Positions 29,918-38,898 of a stretch of 64,000 nt of DNA are shown piece by piece. The notes under the pieces are model-generated. The model saw nothing but the letters and a program-made list of their open reading frames with translations, was not told the DNA's origin and did not search any database. The stretch lies in contig CP034537.1 in the NCBI GenBank assembly GCA_004000515.1, forward strand, positions 7,275,501-7,339,500, in the 5' to 3' direction. The stretch is from Pseudomonas poae (GTDB lineage Bacteria; Pseudomonadota; Gammaproteobacteria; Pseudomonadales; Pseudomonadaceae). The stretch's first letter is position 1. Each line of letters opens with the position of its first letter. Both the position numbers and the translations under genes were made by a program.

Positions 29918-30095
29918 CGGGTGCGCCGCTGGGAAGGGTAAATCGACACGGTGAAAACTCGTGGAGGGTTTAAGGGCCGCAGTTTACCAGCGATACGCCT
30001 GGCTGTAGTGGCAAGGGGTCACCTATAATTGCGCGCCACTGAACGCACAGCGCAGTGGCTGGTCTATGCACCAGTAACCGAATCAGGAGAGTTTC

Positions 30096-30536
30096 ATGCT
30101 GCGTTCCATGCTGCGTCTTGCCGCCCCATCCATCGCGCTTGCGCTGGTATTGCCCGTGGGCGCCCAGGCGGCCTCGCTGCTGGAGGCCCAAATGAACCGC
30201 AAGCTGCAAAGCGTCGCGGCTGAAAGCAACAAGGACCTGCCACGGGAAATTGACGAAAAAACCCTGGAAGTCGCCTACACCGTCGAAGGCATGCAGTTGA
30301 TCGATCACCTCAGTGTGCAGCCAGATCGCGCCGAGCAGATGCGCGCCAATCCCAAGGCCGTGTATTTCCAACTGGGCCAAAGCGTGTGCTTGAACAAGGG
30401 CTACCGCGAGTTAATGGCCAAGGGAGCAGTGATGCGCTATGAAATCACCGAGAACAAGACCAACCGCCCTGTAGCGTCGGTCAAGTTTGTTGAAGCCGAT
30501 TGCCCCGCGCCGGCTGCAGCCAAGAAGAAAAAGTAA
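30096..30536 (+). CDS. Secreted protein of the PA3611 (QSregVF) family
   Basis: 146 residues with a Sec signal peptide (LRLAAPSIALALVLPVGAQA, cleavage near residue 26). Mature part: SLLEAQMNRKLQSVAAESNKDLPREIDEKTLEVAYTVEG, with two cysteines (SVCLNKGY and EADCPAP) likely to form a disulphide. It resembles PA3611 of P. aeruginosa, a quorum-sensing-regulated protein of known fold but unclear role. Neighbouring recX/recA match the PA3611-PA3618 order. RBS AGGAG upstream. The C-terminus ends in AAAKKKK. Confidence 0.78.
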   Translation: MLRSMLRLAAPSIALALVLPVGAQAASLLEAQMNRKLQSVAAESNKDLPREIDEKTLEVAYTVEGMQLIDHLSVQPDRAEQMRANPKAVYFQLGQSVCLNKGYRELMAKGAVMRYEITENKTNRPVASVKFVEADCPAPAAAKKKK

Positions 30537-30823
30537 AGACTGAACCTTCGCGCGCTACCGTCCGGTGGCGCGCACGCCCCGCATCAACTCCTCCCTGCAG
30601 GCTAGACTGCGTATCAGGCGACCAATAAGCGGTTGCCAGCCAAGGGTTTTCCGGCCCATGATCAAGTCATCCCAACTATTCATTCACAGCGCTTTTCATG
30701 CTGTTCTGTAACAATTTCAGGGCAAAGAAGGTTGCCCCCTGCGGCAAGCAGCGACACATGCAGTGTTGTAGCTCCGGCGAATGGCTCGTCGGCCACCCGG
30801 GCCCTGTAAGAAGGAGACGTTGA

Positions 30824-31951
30824 ATGCCTTACGAACCGAATGACCGCCTGCTCCAGCTTTTTGAAGAAAACGGGGCCGACCTCACGCAGCAGGTCGAAAC
30901 GCAACTCCAGCTGATCGCTCCCAACAGCCCGAACATCCCTCTTTATCGCGACATGATCCTCACCGTGCTACGCATGGCCAAGGACGACCGCAGCCGCTGG
31001 AATGCCAAAATCACGTTGCAGGCTGTCCGAGAACTGGATAACGCCTTTCGCGTACTGGAGCAATTCAAAGGACGCCGTAAAGTCACGGTGTTTGGCTCGG
31101 CGCGCACCCCCATCGAAAGCCCGCTGTATGCCTTGGCCCGAGAAGTCGGCGCATTGCTCGCGCAATCGGACCTGATGGTGATCACCGGCGGCGGCGGCGG
31201 GATCATGGCGGCCGCCCACGAAGGCGCCGGCCTGGAGCATAGCCTGGGGTTCAATATCACCCTGCCGTTCGAGCAACATGCCAACCCGACCATCGATGGC
31301 ACCGAGAACCTGCTGTCGTTCCACTTCTTCTTCACCCGCAAGCTGTTCTTCGTCAAAGAGGCCGATGCATTGGTGTTGTGCCCAGGCGGCTTCGGCACAC
31401 TGGATGAGGCGCTGGAAGTGCTGACCCTGATCCAGACCGGCAAGAGTCCTCTGGTGCCCGTGGTGTTGCTGGATGCACCCGGCGGCGGATTTTGGCAAGG
31501 CGCCCTGGACTTTATCCGCAGCCAACTGGAAGCCAACCGCTACATCCTGCCCACCGACCTCAAGCTGGTGCGGCTGGTGTACAGCGCAGAAGAGGCAGTG
31601 GAAGAGATCAACCGGTTCTATGCCAACTTCCATTCCACGCGCTGGTTGAAACGTGAGTTTGTAGTGCGTATGCATCATGCGCTTAGCGATCGGGCGTTGG
31701 CCCATCTGCAGAGCGAGTACGCCAGCCTGCGATTGAGCGGGGAGTTCCAGCAATTGGCCTATACCGGTGAGGAGCATGATGAGCCGAAGTTCAGCCATTT
31801 GACGCGGTTGGTATTCAACTTCAACGGGCGAGATCAAGGCCGGTTGCGGGAGTTGGTGGATTACATCAACTTGCCGGAGAACTGGGCGCAGGCTCAGGGA
31901 AGGCGCAGCAGCGGTTGGCGCCGGAGACGGCGTGATTTTTTGAGTTTGTAA
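30824..31951 (+). CDS. LOG/TIGR00730-family Rossmann-fold nucleotide-binding protein
   Basis: 375 residues. Central lysine-decarboxylase-like domain with VFGSARTPIESPLY, nucleotide-binding VITGGGGGIMAAAHEGA and the signature PGGFGTLDEALEVLTLIQTGK (about residues 188-208). The family includes cytokinin-activating phosphoribohydrolases and Ppn-type nucleosidases; which this is cannot be told from sequence. Extended N-terminal helical domain and a basic C-terminus (SSGWRRRRRDFLSL). RBS AAGGAG upstream. Confidence 0.83.
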   Translation: MPYEPNDRLLQLFEENGADLTQQVETQLQLIAPNSPNIPLYRDMILTVLRMAKDDRSRWNAKITLQAVRELDNAFRVLEQFKGRRKVTVFGSARTPIESPLYALAREVGALLAQSDLMVITGGGGGIMAAAHEGAGLEHSLGFNITLPFEQHANPTIDGTENLLSFHFFFTRKLFFVKEADALVLCPGGFGTLDEALEVLTLIQTGKSPLVPVVLLDAPGGGFWQGALDFIRSQLEANRYILPTDLKLVRLVYSAEEAVEEINRFYANFHSTRWLKREFVVRMHHALSDRALAHLQSEYASLRLSGEFQQLAYTGEEHDEPKFSHLTRLVFNFNGRDQGRLRELVDYINLPENWAQAQGRRSSGWRRRRRDFLSL

Positions 31952-31952
31952 T

Positions 31953-31989
31953 AAAAGCCCCGCCTGCAGAGATGCAGGCGGGGCTTTTT
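31953..31989. terminator. Bidirectional terminator between the LOG gene and recX
   Basis: Stem AAAAGCCCCGCCTGCA/TGCAGGCGGGGCTTTTT, symmetric with A and T flanks, one base after the LOG gene stop and 19 nt after the recX stop. Confidence 0.92.
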
Positions 31990-32007
31990 GTAGTGAACGG
32001 CTGGTGT

Positions 32008-32475
32008 TCAGTCGTCCATGTCGCGGCCGCTCAATAGGCGGCTGATCATCTCCATCGAGAATCCGCGATAACTCAGGAAGCGTCCCTGTTTCGCACGCTC
32101 TTTAGCATCGATAGGCAGATGGCCAGAGAACTTGCGACGCCAGGTGTCTTCCAACTGCGACTGCCAACTGATTCCGCACTCACGCAGGGCGAGGTCGATA
32201 TCAGCGCGTTGCAGGCCGCGTTGGCTCAGTTCTTCGCGAATCCGCGCGGGGCCGTAGCCAGAGCGAGCTCGGTAGGAGACAAAGCTTTCGAGGTAACGGG
32301 ATTCCGACAGCAGCCCTTCTTCCGTCAAACGGTCGAGGGCGGTTTCGATCATTTCGAGTTCTGCGCCGCGCTGACGCAGTTTGCGCGTCAGCTCGACTCG
32401 ACCATGCTCGCGGCGAGCGAGCAGGTCCATTGCAGTGCGCCGGACGGCGACGAGTGTATCCAGTACAACTGTCAT
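32008..32475 (-). CDS. recX: Recombination regulator RecX
   Basis: 155 residues. Small helical protein that inhibits RecA filament extension and ATPase. Tandem three-helix repeats are visible ([26 protein letters not shown], then [35 protein letters not shown]). Start lies 8 nt after the recA stop, so it is co-transcribed from the LexA-controlled recA promoter. Confidence 0.94.
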   Translation of the reverse strand: MTVVLDTLVAVRRTAMDLLARREHGRVELTRKLRQRGAELEMIETALDRLTEEGLLSESRYLESFVSYRARSGYGPARIREELSQRGLQRADIDLALRECGISWQSQLEDTWRRKFSGHLPIDAKERAKQGRFLSYRGFSMEMISRLLSGRDMDD

Positions 32476-32483
32476 CGTTGAGA

Positions 32484-33542
32484 TCAGATGTCGGTGTCGG
32501 CTTCTTCGACTTCTTCAACCGGCTCGCGGTTGGCAGCAGCTTTCACGTCTGGTGCTGCGGTCAGCAGCTTGTCGCGAATTTGCTTCTCAAGCGTGGCGGC
32601 GATATCCGGGTTGTCCGCGAGGAACTTGGCCGAGTTGGCCTTGCCCTGGCCGATCTTGCTGCCGTTGTAGGCGTACCAAGCACCAGATTTTTCGACGAAG
32701 CCGTGCAGTACGCCCAGGTCGATCATCTCGCCGTTCAGGTAGATGCCCTTGCCGTAGAGAATCTGGAACTCAGCCTGACGGAAAGGCGGGGCCACTTTGT
32801 TCTTCACGACTTTAACGCGGGTTTCGCTACCAACAACCTCGTCACCTTCCTTCACCGCGCCAGTACGGCGGATATCCAGACGGACCGAAGCGTAGAACTT
32901 CAGCGCGTTACCACCGGTAGTGGTTTCCGGGCTGCCGAACATCACGCCGATCTTCATACGGATCTGGTTGATGAAGATAACGAGGCAATTAGCGTTCTTG
33001 ATGTTACCGGTGATTTTACGCAGCGCCTGGGACATCAGACGGGCTTGCAGGCCCACGTGCATGTCACCCATTTCGCCTTCGATTTCAGCCTTCGGTACCA
33101 GGGCTGCCACGGAGTCGACCACGATCACGTCGATGGCGTTGGAGCGCACCAGCATGTCGGTAATTTCCAGGGCTTGCTCACCGGTGTCCGGCTGAGAAAC
33201 CAGCAGGTCGTCAACGTTGACACCCAGCTTGCCGGCGTATTCAGGGTCCAGGGCGTGCTCGGCGTCGACGAACGCGCAGGTGGCGCCCATTTTTTGTGCC
33301 TGGGCAATCACCGACAGGGTCAGGGTGGTTTTACCGGAAGATTCAGGACCGTAGATTTCAACGATACGGCCTTTTGGCAGGCCGCCAATGCCGAGCGCGA
33401 TGTCCAGACCCAGAGAGCCAGTGGAAATAGCCGGGATCGCCTGACGGTCGTGATCGCCCATACGCATTACGGCACCCTTGCCGAATTGACGTTCGATCTG
33501 ACCCAGGGCCGCAGCCAAGGCTTTCTTCTTGTTGTCGTCCAT
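32484..33542 (-). CDS. recA: Recombinase RecA
   Basis: 352 residues. DNA strand exchange and co-protease activity in the SOS response. Walker [10 protein letters not shown] at about residues 65-73, Walker [19 protein letters not shown]-binding loop L2 [22 protein letters not shown], acidic C-terminus (EEVEEADTD). The ATG at 33540-33542 gives the canonical MDDNKKKAL start. Activated RecA would promote cleavage of the PrtR repressor encoded further right, thereby inducing the tailocin. Confidence 0.97.
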   Translation of the reverse strand: MDDNKKKALAAALGQIERQFGKGAVMRMGDHDRQAIPAISTGSLGLDIALGIGGLPKGRIVEIYGPESSGKTTLTLSVIAQAQKMGATCAFVDAEHALDPEYAGKLGVNVDDLLVSQPDTGEQALEITDMLVRSNAIDVIVVDSVAALVPKAEIEGEMGDMHVGLQARLMSQALRKITGNIKNANCLVIFINQIRMKIGVMFGSPETTTGGNALKFYASVRLDIRRTGAVKEGDEVVGSETRVKVVKNKVAPPFRQAEFQILYGKGIYLNGEMIDLGVLHGFVEKSGAWYAYNGSKIGQGKANSAKFLADNPDIAATLEKQIRDKLLTAAPDVKAAANREPVEEVEEADTDI

Positions 33543-33580
33543 TAAAGTCCTCACGTAATCAATAAGGCCTGACGGCCAAC

Positions 33581-33600
33581 ACCTGTATAAGTAGACAGTA
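33581..33600 (-). promoter_or_regulatory. LexA (SOS) box upstream of recA
   Basis: On the minus strand it reads TACTGTCTACTTATACAGGT, with CTG-N10-CAG symmetry close to the LexA consensus. It lies 39 nt upstream of the recA start. Confidence 0.9.
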
Positions 33601-33625
33601 TTGTTCCACAAAGATCAGAAATCGC

Positions 33626-34127
33626 CTACCCCTGATTTTCTATTTCTGCTGCAGCTCGTCGTAACAAGCCCTCTAGCGCGGCCTTTACCGTTTGTCGGCG
33701 GACCTCATCGCGGTTACCCGTGAAGTGCTGCAACTCGGCTGTCACCTCCTCGCCCACACCAAAGGCCAGCCAAACGGTGCCCACCGGTTTGTCCGGCGAG
33801 CCGCCGTCCGGGCCCGCCACACCGCTGACCGCCACGGCAAACCGCGCCAGGCTTTTTCTCCTGGGCGCCACGAACCATCGCCTCCACCACGTCCTGGCTG
33901 ACAGCCCCGACTTTTGGAAACAAGGTTTCCGGCACATTCAATTGCCGGGTTTTCTGTCGATTGGAATAGGTGACATAGCCCGCCTCAAACCAGGCCGAAC
34001 TCCCCGGAATCCGTGTGATAGCTTCCGCGATGCCGCCGCCGGTGCATGACTCGGCCGTGGTGACGTGGGCGTTGAGCACCTGCAGGCGGCGCCCCAGTTC
34101 GGCAGCCAGTTGAGTGATTTCCTTCAC
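33626..34127 (-). CDS. pncC: Nicotinamide-nucleotide amidohydrolase PncC / CinA C-terminal domain (frameshifted)
   Basis: 166 residues when repaired. Deamidates NMN to NaMN. The family core is present: TAESCTGGGIAEAITRIPGSSAWFEAGYVTYSN with the catalytic serine and VSGVAGPDGGSPDKPVGTVW further on. One extra A in the run at 33853-33857 breaks the frame between GAQEK and SLARFAVAVSG, leaving two ORFs. It marks the left border of the tailocin cluster, the usual mutS-cinA site in fluorescent pseudomonads. Confidence 0.88.
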
Positions 34128-34209
34128 GGTCGTCTCCAGAAGTAGGCGGGGAATTTGCCTACCCTACAGCAGCCCATCGACCATGCAAGTTACAGATTGC
34201 ATCAGGAGA

Positions 34210-34775
34210 CTAATGCGCAGGTGGAACGCATAACACCGCCCGCGCCCGTGCCCACAGCCGCAAACGGTCCTCCAAGCCATTGAGCCCGCCATTGATACGC
34301 CGGGTAATGGTGGTGAACTGATCCTTGTCGGCCAGTTCGTTAAGGCCGTTGCTCTGCCAGAACCAAGCGGCGGACTCGCACGCCCATTGCGGCACCTCCA
34401 ATAATTTCGGTTGCTGCAGCAGCCGGTCATCGTCGAACAACGCCCGGCTGCACGCCAGGTAATTGCGTCGTCCCGTCACTTGGATCAGTCCCCTCCCCCG
34501 GTACTGCTGGCCATCGCCATCCGCCTCGGGGGTATTGCCCAAGCGTGCGGCCAAAGCACCGGTGTCATACCGATTCAGATACTGATCACTGCCCAGTTCA
34601 CGCAGGTAACGCAACTCACCGGACTCATGGGCGATTTGTGCGAGAAAAGCTGCAATGCGCTGGGCGCTGTTGATCTCGTATCGCGCAAACGCCGCATTGA
34701 GCGCGGGCAAAAAATGCCCACTCTCAAGCGGGCTCCAGGCATGATTTGAATCAATTGCGGCAGTGTTACCACCAT
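34210..34775 (-). CDS. GH19-family endolysin of the R-type tailocin (frameshifted)
   Basis: 188 residues when repaired. Chitinase-like (GH19) muramidase that degrades peptidoglycan to release tailocin particles. Catalytic region IAAFLAQIAHESGELRYLREL with its HES motif, then YRGRGLIQVTGRRNY. One T is missing from the run at 34709-34714: the N-terminal MVVTLPQLIQIMPGARLRVGIF joins LPALNAAFARYE when it is added. AGGAGAGG lies upstream of the ATG at 34775. Last gene of the operon, as PA0629 is in the P. aeruginosa R-pyocin. Confidence 0.87.
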
Positions 34776-34796
34776 GAACCCTCTCCTGAAAACGCG

Positions 34797-35807
34797 CTAT
34801 ATCGACAATCCACCTGCCGTGATTGCACTGCGATAACCCTTCTCCGGGTCGCCCTCATTGACTACTTTGGTGATCGACCATCGCCCCTGCATATACGAAG
34901 GCCAGGTTTCATCCAGCCGCAATAATCCTTCGGCGGCCAGCAACGGGTTGCCGGGGCAATCGATTACCAGTTCCAGGCCCTCACGTCCGACCCGGCGCAA
35001 CTCACCTTCGGCCACGGCGCGTGCCTCGTCTTCGTTCTGGCAGCGTTGACGCAAGGTCTTGAACGGTGCGATCCCGATCTGAACCACGCGTTGCTTGCCT
35101 GCGGCACTGTCCCACCAGGTGACGCGACTGCCTTGGTAGTTCGAGCGGGTTTTCTCATTGAGTACAGCTGTGATGAAGGCCTGGTCGCCGGGACGGTTAT
35201 CCTGGGTCACGGACAACTTCACCTCCGGCAATTGTTGAAGGGAAATCGACTTGACCTGCCCGGCTTCCGCCAACACATACAACTCGTTAAACGGCTTGGT
35301 GACCGCGCAATAGCGCTTGGCAAGACGGGTGATGAAGGCCATGTCGCTTTCGTTGGATTGGTCGACATGAGCAATTGCAATGCCTTCCAGGGACGCCGCC
35401 ACACGCGGTGAAAAACCATGCCGTCCGACCAGTTGCCGAAACAGCGCACCCAGGGTCGTCGGCCCATAACTGGCGGAACGGCGCTGACGGTAGCCACTGG
35501 GGTCCTCCATGCTGAAAGGCGCCGCCGTGGCGACGATCATCAAGCGCATGGGGAACAGCACGGGGGTTCGCTGCGTAATGACGAACTGCCCCTTCTCCAC
35601 CAGCCCCGACTCTTTATAACCAACGCGCAAGCCGATCTTGCCGCTCATGCTCGGCAGGCCTTCTAGCCCCTCGATGTTGAGCGTCAGCTCCAACCGATCC
35701 GACTCGATGCCGGCGGCGTCGGTGTGTTTCCAATGCATGATGCGTTGATTAAGCAGTGCCGCGTTGGCACCGTAAAACTCCACGATTGGCGTAAATCCCT
35801 GTGCCAT
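34797..35807 (-). CDS. Late control gpD-like baseplate hub protein
   Basis: 336 residues, P2 gpD family, forming the central hub to which the spike attaches. The pattern SGLVEKGQFVITQRTPVLFPMRLMIVATAAPF and VTQDNRPGDQAFITAVLNEKTRSNYQGSRVTWWD fits gpD. RBS GGAGG is directly upstream. It follows gpX by 9 nt, in P2 order (U, X, D). Confidence 0.9.
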   Translation of the reverse strand: MAQGFTPIVEFYGANAALLNQRIMHWKHTDAAGIESDRLELTLNIEGLEGLPSMSGKIGLRVGYKESGLVEKGQFVITQRTPVLFPMRLMIVATAAPFSMEDPSGYRQRRSASYGPTTLGALFRQLVGRHGFSPRVAASLEGIAIAHVDQSNESDMAFITRLAKRYCAVTKPFNELYVLAEAGQVKSISLQQLPEVKLSVTQDNRPGDQAFITAVLNEKTRSNYQGSRVTWWDSAAGKQRVVQIGIAPFKTLRQRCQNEDEARAVAEGELRRVGREGLELVIDCPGNPLLAAEGLLRLDETWPSYMQGRWSITKVVNEGDPEKGYRSAITAGGLSI

Positions 35808-35816
35808 ACAACCTCC

Positions 35817-36029
35817 TTAATCCCAAGCCAAAACAGGGCGCGCGGCATTCGGTCGCGCGTACAGTTCCGGCACGATCACCCACACGCCAGCCGGCAGCAC
35901 CGGGCCAAACTCGGCAAGCCCGGGGTTCAAGCGCCATAGAGTTTCTTCCGCCGCATCATCGCAACGGCCCAACTCGCGATAGAGCAGCAGGTTGACCGAA
36001 TCACCGGCAATACTTCGCACTTTACGCAT
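35817..36029 (-). CDS. Tail protein X (gpX), LysM-like
   Basis: 70 residues: MRKVRSIAGDSVNLLLYRELGRCDDAAEETLWRLNPGLAEFGPVLPAGVWVIVPEL. The LysM-like pattern GDSVNLLLYRE and LPAGVWVIVPE is typical of P2 gpX. Start overlaps the gpU 3' end by 8 nt. The longer ORF in this frame upstream is only gpU read in another frame. Confidence 0.87.
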   Translation of the reverse strand: MRKVRSIAGDSVNLLLYRELGRCDDAAEETLWRLNPGLAEFGPVLPAGVWVIVPELYARPNAARPVLAWD

Positions 36030-36404
36030 TGGTGAATTCCTCCAGCACCAGGGTCCAGCCGATGACCATGGCGGTGCCGTCATCGATGACGCCGCTCTGT
36101 TTTTCCGCCACCGAATTGATCCGCCACAGGCCCCAATTGCGGCCAATGCCATCGACCAGTGGCAACGGCACTCGCTGGTTCTGCAGGGCACGCAGTTCAT
36201 CGAGCCGCTGCATGCCCACGGCGTACATGGCGGTGCCGCCGAAGGTCAGTTTTTCCAGCTTCTGCCCGTTCTGCCGCGATTGGGGTTTACTGGCGATAAT
36301 CGCCAGGTCCAACCAGCCGCCGTCACTGTTACGGGCCAGCGACGAATAGGCAAACCCCGGGACAAGCCAAAAATAAAATCGCCCAACACCATCTGTTGTC
36401 GCAT
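36022..36404 (-). CDS. Tail protein U (gpU) (frameshifted)
   Basis: 127 residues when repaired. Tail-associated gpU family: MRQQMVLGDFIFGLS at the N-terminus, then GFAYSSLARNSDGGWLDLAIIASKPQSRQNGQKLEKLTFGGT. The true start is the ATG at 36402-36404 with a strong AGGAGG, overlapping the tape-measure stop (TGATG). One base is missing at 36355-36361 (CCCCGGG). The uncorrected ORF starts 31 nt further upstream with an unrelated N-terminus. Confidence 0.86.
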
Positions 36405-37638
36405 CAATCACCTCCTGGATCGGCCAGTGCCGCATTACGCCGGATACCCAGGGAATCGGTGACCATCGGCATGCATTGAAATTGCAGGGCCTGGATCACC
36501 TGGTTGACCACCTGCTGGGCATCGGCAGGATTTACGCCGGTGATCTGGATGCTTGGGGCAATCGACACTTGCACGTTGTCTGTACGGGCACTGTTGAGCT
36601 CCTTACTCACCGCGTCGGGCGACGACAGACGATCACTTGGAGCGAAGATTTTGTCACCAAACCAGGTACCGACTTCACCGCCCAGCAAGCCACCGATAAC
36701 GCCACCGACAGCGGTACCAACGCCAGGCAAAATCATCGTGCCAATGGCCGCACCAGCAGAGGCGCCGGCCCAGGCACCGCCGTTGGTGCTGAGGCCGGCG
36801 CCAACGGCATTGGCGTCGCCGTTGCGTACGCCTTGGATGACTTCAAACGCACTGTCGACATACCTCAGCGGACCAACACGGCGGGCGCCTACCGACTCCA
36901 GCCGGCTCATGACGCCCGCCAGTCGGGAGCCAGAGACGCTTGGCGAACCACGCGGTGCCGACGCCACGGCCTGAAAGCTCGACTGTGAGTCCGAGAACAT
37001 CACCTTGCCCACGCGGTCGGTAGCTTCACGCAACCAAGCCCCTGGCGCGCTCCTTTTTTGCCCGAGCCTGAACGCTTTGCCTTACCTGCGCTTTTTTGCC
37101 CTTTGCGACTTTTACCGCGCTGCGGGTTCTTCCTGCCACCGGTAGATCCTGCGGAAAAATCCCTGATGCAGCAGCCCGCGTTACTGCTGGCATCCTTGTC
37201 TTTATCCTCTTTAAGCCATTTGGCCGCGCGGGGATATTCCTCGGCAACTGCGTCAAGCGCTTTACCCGAAAGCCTGTCCTTGGCCTTATCCCAAAGGCTC
37301 GACATCAGTTCCTTTCCAAGAAAGTTACCGACAGCGACGCCCGCCTCCAGCCCCTTGTCGACCCAGGAATCGTTGGAAGCTGCACCCGCCGTGGTCAGAC
37401 GAGAATCACTGAGGGTGGACAAGGTAGTGTTGAGCGCTTCCAGAGTCTCTCGCAGACGTACTTGCTCAACGTTCAAACTATTGCTTTCAAGGCTGGCGCT
37501 GGCTAGCGCAAGGCTTATTTGCGCTGGCGCTTCGGTGATGCCCCCAGCGTCAGTAGTTGTACTGCTGCCCAAGCCAGGATAAGTCAGCCAACGCTTATCC
37601 TCATCCGTCAGCTTGAGTGAAAATTGATTGTCCTGCAT
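36404..37638 (-). CDS. Short tape-measure protein (frameshifted)
   Basis: 411 residues when repaired; sets tail length. Helical N-terminus (NVEQVRLRETLEALNTTLSTLSDSRL), a basic Gly/Ser/Lys-rich middle (GRKNPQRGKSRKGQKSAGKAKRSG), and a Gly/Ala-rich hydrophobic segment (GAWAGASAGAAIGTMILPGVGTAVGGVIGGLLGG) as in tape-measure C-terminal regions. One A is missing from the run at 37054-37059. It sits between E/E' and U, the tape-measure slot. It is much shorter than the 676-residue tape measure of the second cluster. Identity rests mainly on position. Confidence 0.72.
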
Positions 37639-37644
37639 CCCGCT

Positions 37645-38339
37645 CTACTCCTGTTTGACGCCAAGGCGAGTGATCGCGATGTCGTAGCGGCGCAATGCTT
37701 TTGCGGCGTCCCACTCCAGGATCTCCGCTTCCGTTACCGAGTAAACCAGCGGCACCACATCGAGGATTACGTCGATGTCGCGTTGCGAAAGAAGGCCGCC
37801 GGTTGATTTAAAAAATCGTCGATGCGCTCCTGCAATTCGGTCCAGTCGGGCACGGTCAGGCCGGCAAGGTCGGGGATCATCAGGCCGGCGCAATGGGCAG
37901 TGATGAATTCGGCGCGTTCTTTGGCGGTGGCGAGTTTTTTCATCACCTTGGTGGCGCGCAAGGCAGGCATTTCCAGAGGGAGCGCGGTGTGGGTACGGCC
38001 GGCGGCGTCGAATGGCAGCAGCAATTGGACGGGCTGCTCGTGGGTTGATTCCTCTTGCTCGCCGAGGAAGAACGACGTGGGACGTGTCGACATTTCATGC
38101 ACGTACTGGGCGACGGTGACGTAGTCCGGGCGCATAAGTTGGTCGAGTTCTTTTTTCCGACAGGCCGGTGGCGAGTTTCGCCAATTCGAAGAACTGGTCG
38201 TCCTCGTCTTCACCGGCCCGGGCCAGCGCAGCTTTTGCGCGGCGTAGTACAGCGGTTTGAGTTGAACCTGCTCGATCGTCGCGCCAGTGTCGGCGGTGAT
38301 CGGCGAGAGCAGGCGGTGCAGCGGTGGCATCCAGGCCAT
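37645..38339 (-). CDS. Tail assembly chaperone gpE, with -1 frameshift product gpE+E'
   Basis: Zero-frame product 190 residues (37767-38339, ending FFRNATST); a -1 frameshift at 37809-37815 extends it through DIDVILDVVPLVYSVTEAEILEWDAAKALRRYDI to 37645. Such paired chaperones coat the tape measure during tail assembly. The zero-frame protein seems to hold two similar modules: residues about 1-90 (IEQVQLKPLYYAAQKAALARAGEDEDD, then LMRPDYVTVAQYV) and about 100-185 (LPLEMPALRATKVMKKL, then LTVPDWTELQERIDDFL). Two compensating sequence errors, a missing A at 38233-38236 and an extra A at 38152-38157, garble residues 37-62. Confidence 0.8.
37809..37815 (-). promoter_or_regulatory. Programmed -1 ribosomal frameshift site (T TTT TTA)
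   Basis: In zero frame the codons are GAT TTT TTA AAT, a canonical X XXY YYZ heptamer. Slippage by -1 gives FFKSTGGLLSQRD and enters the E' frame. Confidence 0.82.
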
Positions 38340-38391
38340 GGGGCAATTCCTTTTGCGAAGTAAGGGGGCGAGCAGGCCCGCCCCCGGGTGG

Positions 38392-38898
38392 TCAAGGCAT
38401 CAGCACTGCGCGACGCGCATCGCCGAGGATGTCGACGCCATTGAGCACAAACTTCTGGGTGCGCACGTCGATGTCGATCACCGTGACGCCGTTTTCCAGA
38501 CGGCTGTAAGTCCGGCAGGCGAGCTCCAACGTCGTGGTGGCCTTCTCACCCATTTTCAGCTTGGCTTCCTCCAGGGTTTTGAGCTTGCCGCCGACGGTGT
38601 GGTAAGTGAAGTAGGTCTTGCCGTCCTGATCCTGGCCCGCCTCGCGCACGTTCAGCAGGATGTCATCGCCCAGGCGTACCCCCAGGGCCAGCATGATCTG
38701 CGGCCCGGCACCTTGCAGGATCAGCTTGGCGCCCAGCACTTTGCCACTTTTGGCCATTTCCTCGGCAATGAACCGCCCGCCGGACATGGCTTCCATCTCG
38801 AACTCGATCTTCGGCGGGGTGAACTCCTCCACCGTCGCGGACAACGGCAGGCCTTGCAGGGTGGCCGCAATGGCCTGTCTGACTCGGTTGGTAAACAT
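38392..38898 (-). CDS. Major tail tube protein FII
   Basis: 168 residues, P2 gpFII family. Inner tube through which the tailocin depolarises the target membrane. Motifs: FEMEAMSGGRFIAEEMAKSGKVLGAKLILQGAGPQIMLALGVRLG, and LACRTYSRLENGVTVIDIDVRTQKFVLNGVDIL. Start overlaps the sheath stop. No disruption. Confidence 0.93.
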   Translation of the reverse strand: MFTNRVRQAIAATLQGLPLSATVEEFTPPKIEFEMEAMSGGRFIAEEMAKSGKVLGAKLILQGAGPQIMLALGVRLGDDILLNVREAGQDQDGKTYFTYHTVGGKLKTLEEAKLKMGEKATTTLELACRTYSRLENGVTVIDIDVRTQKFVLNGVDILGDARRAVLMP

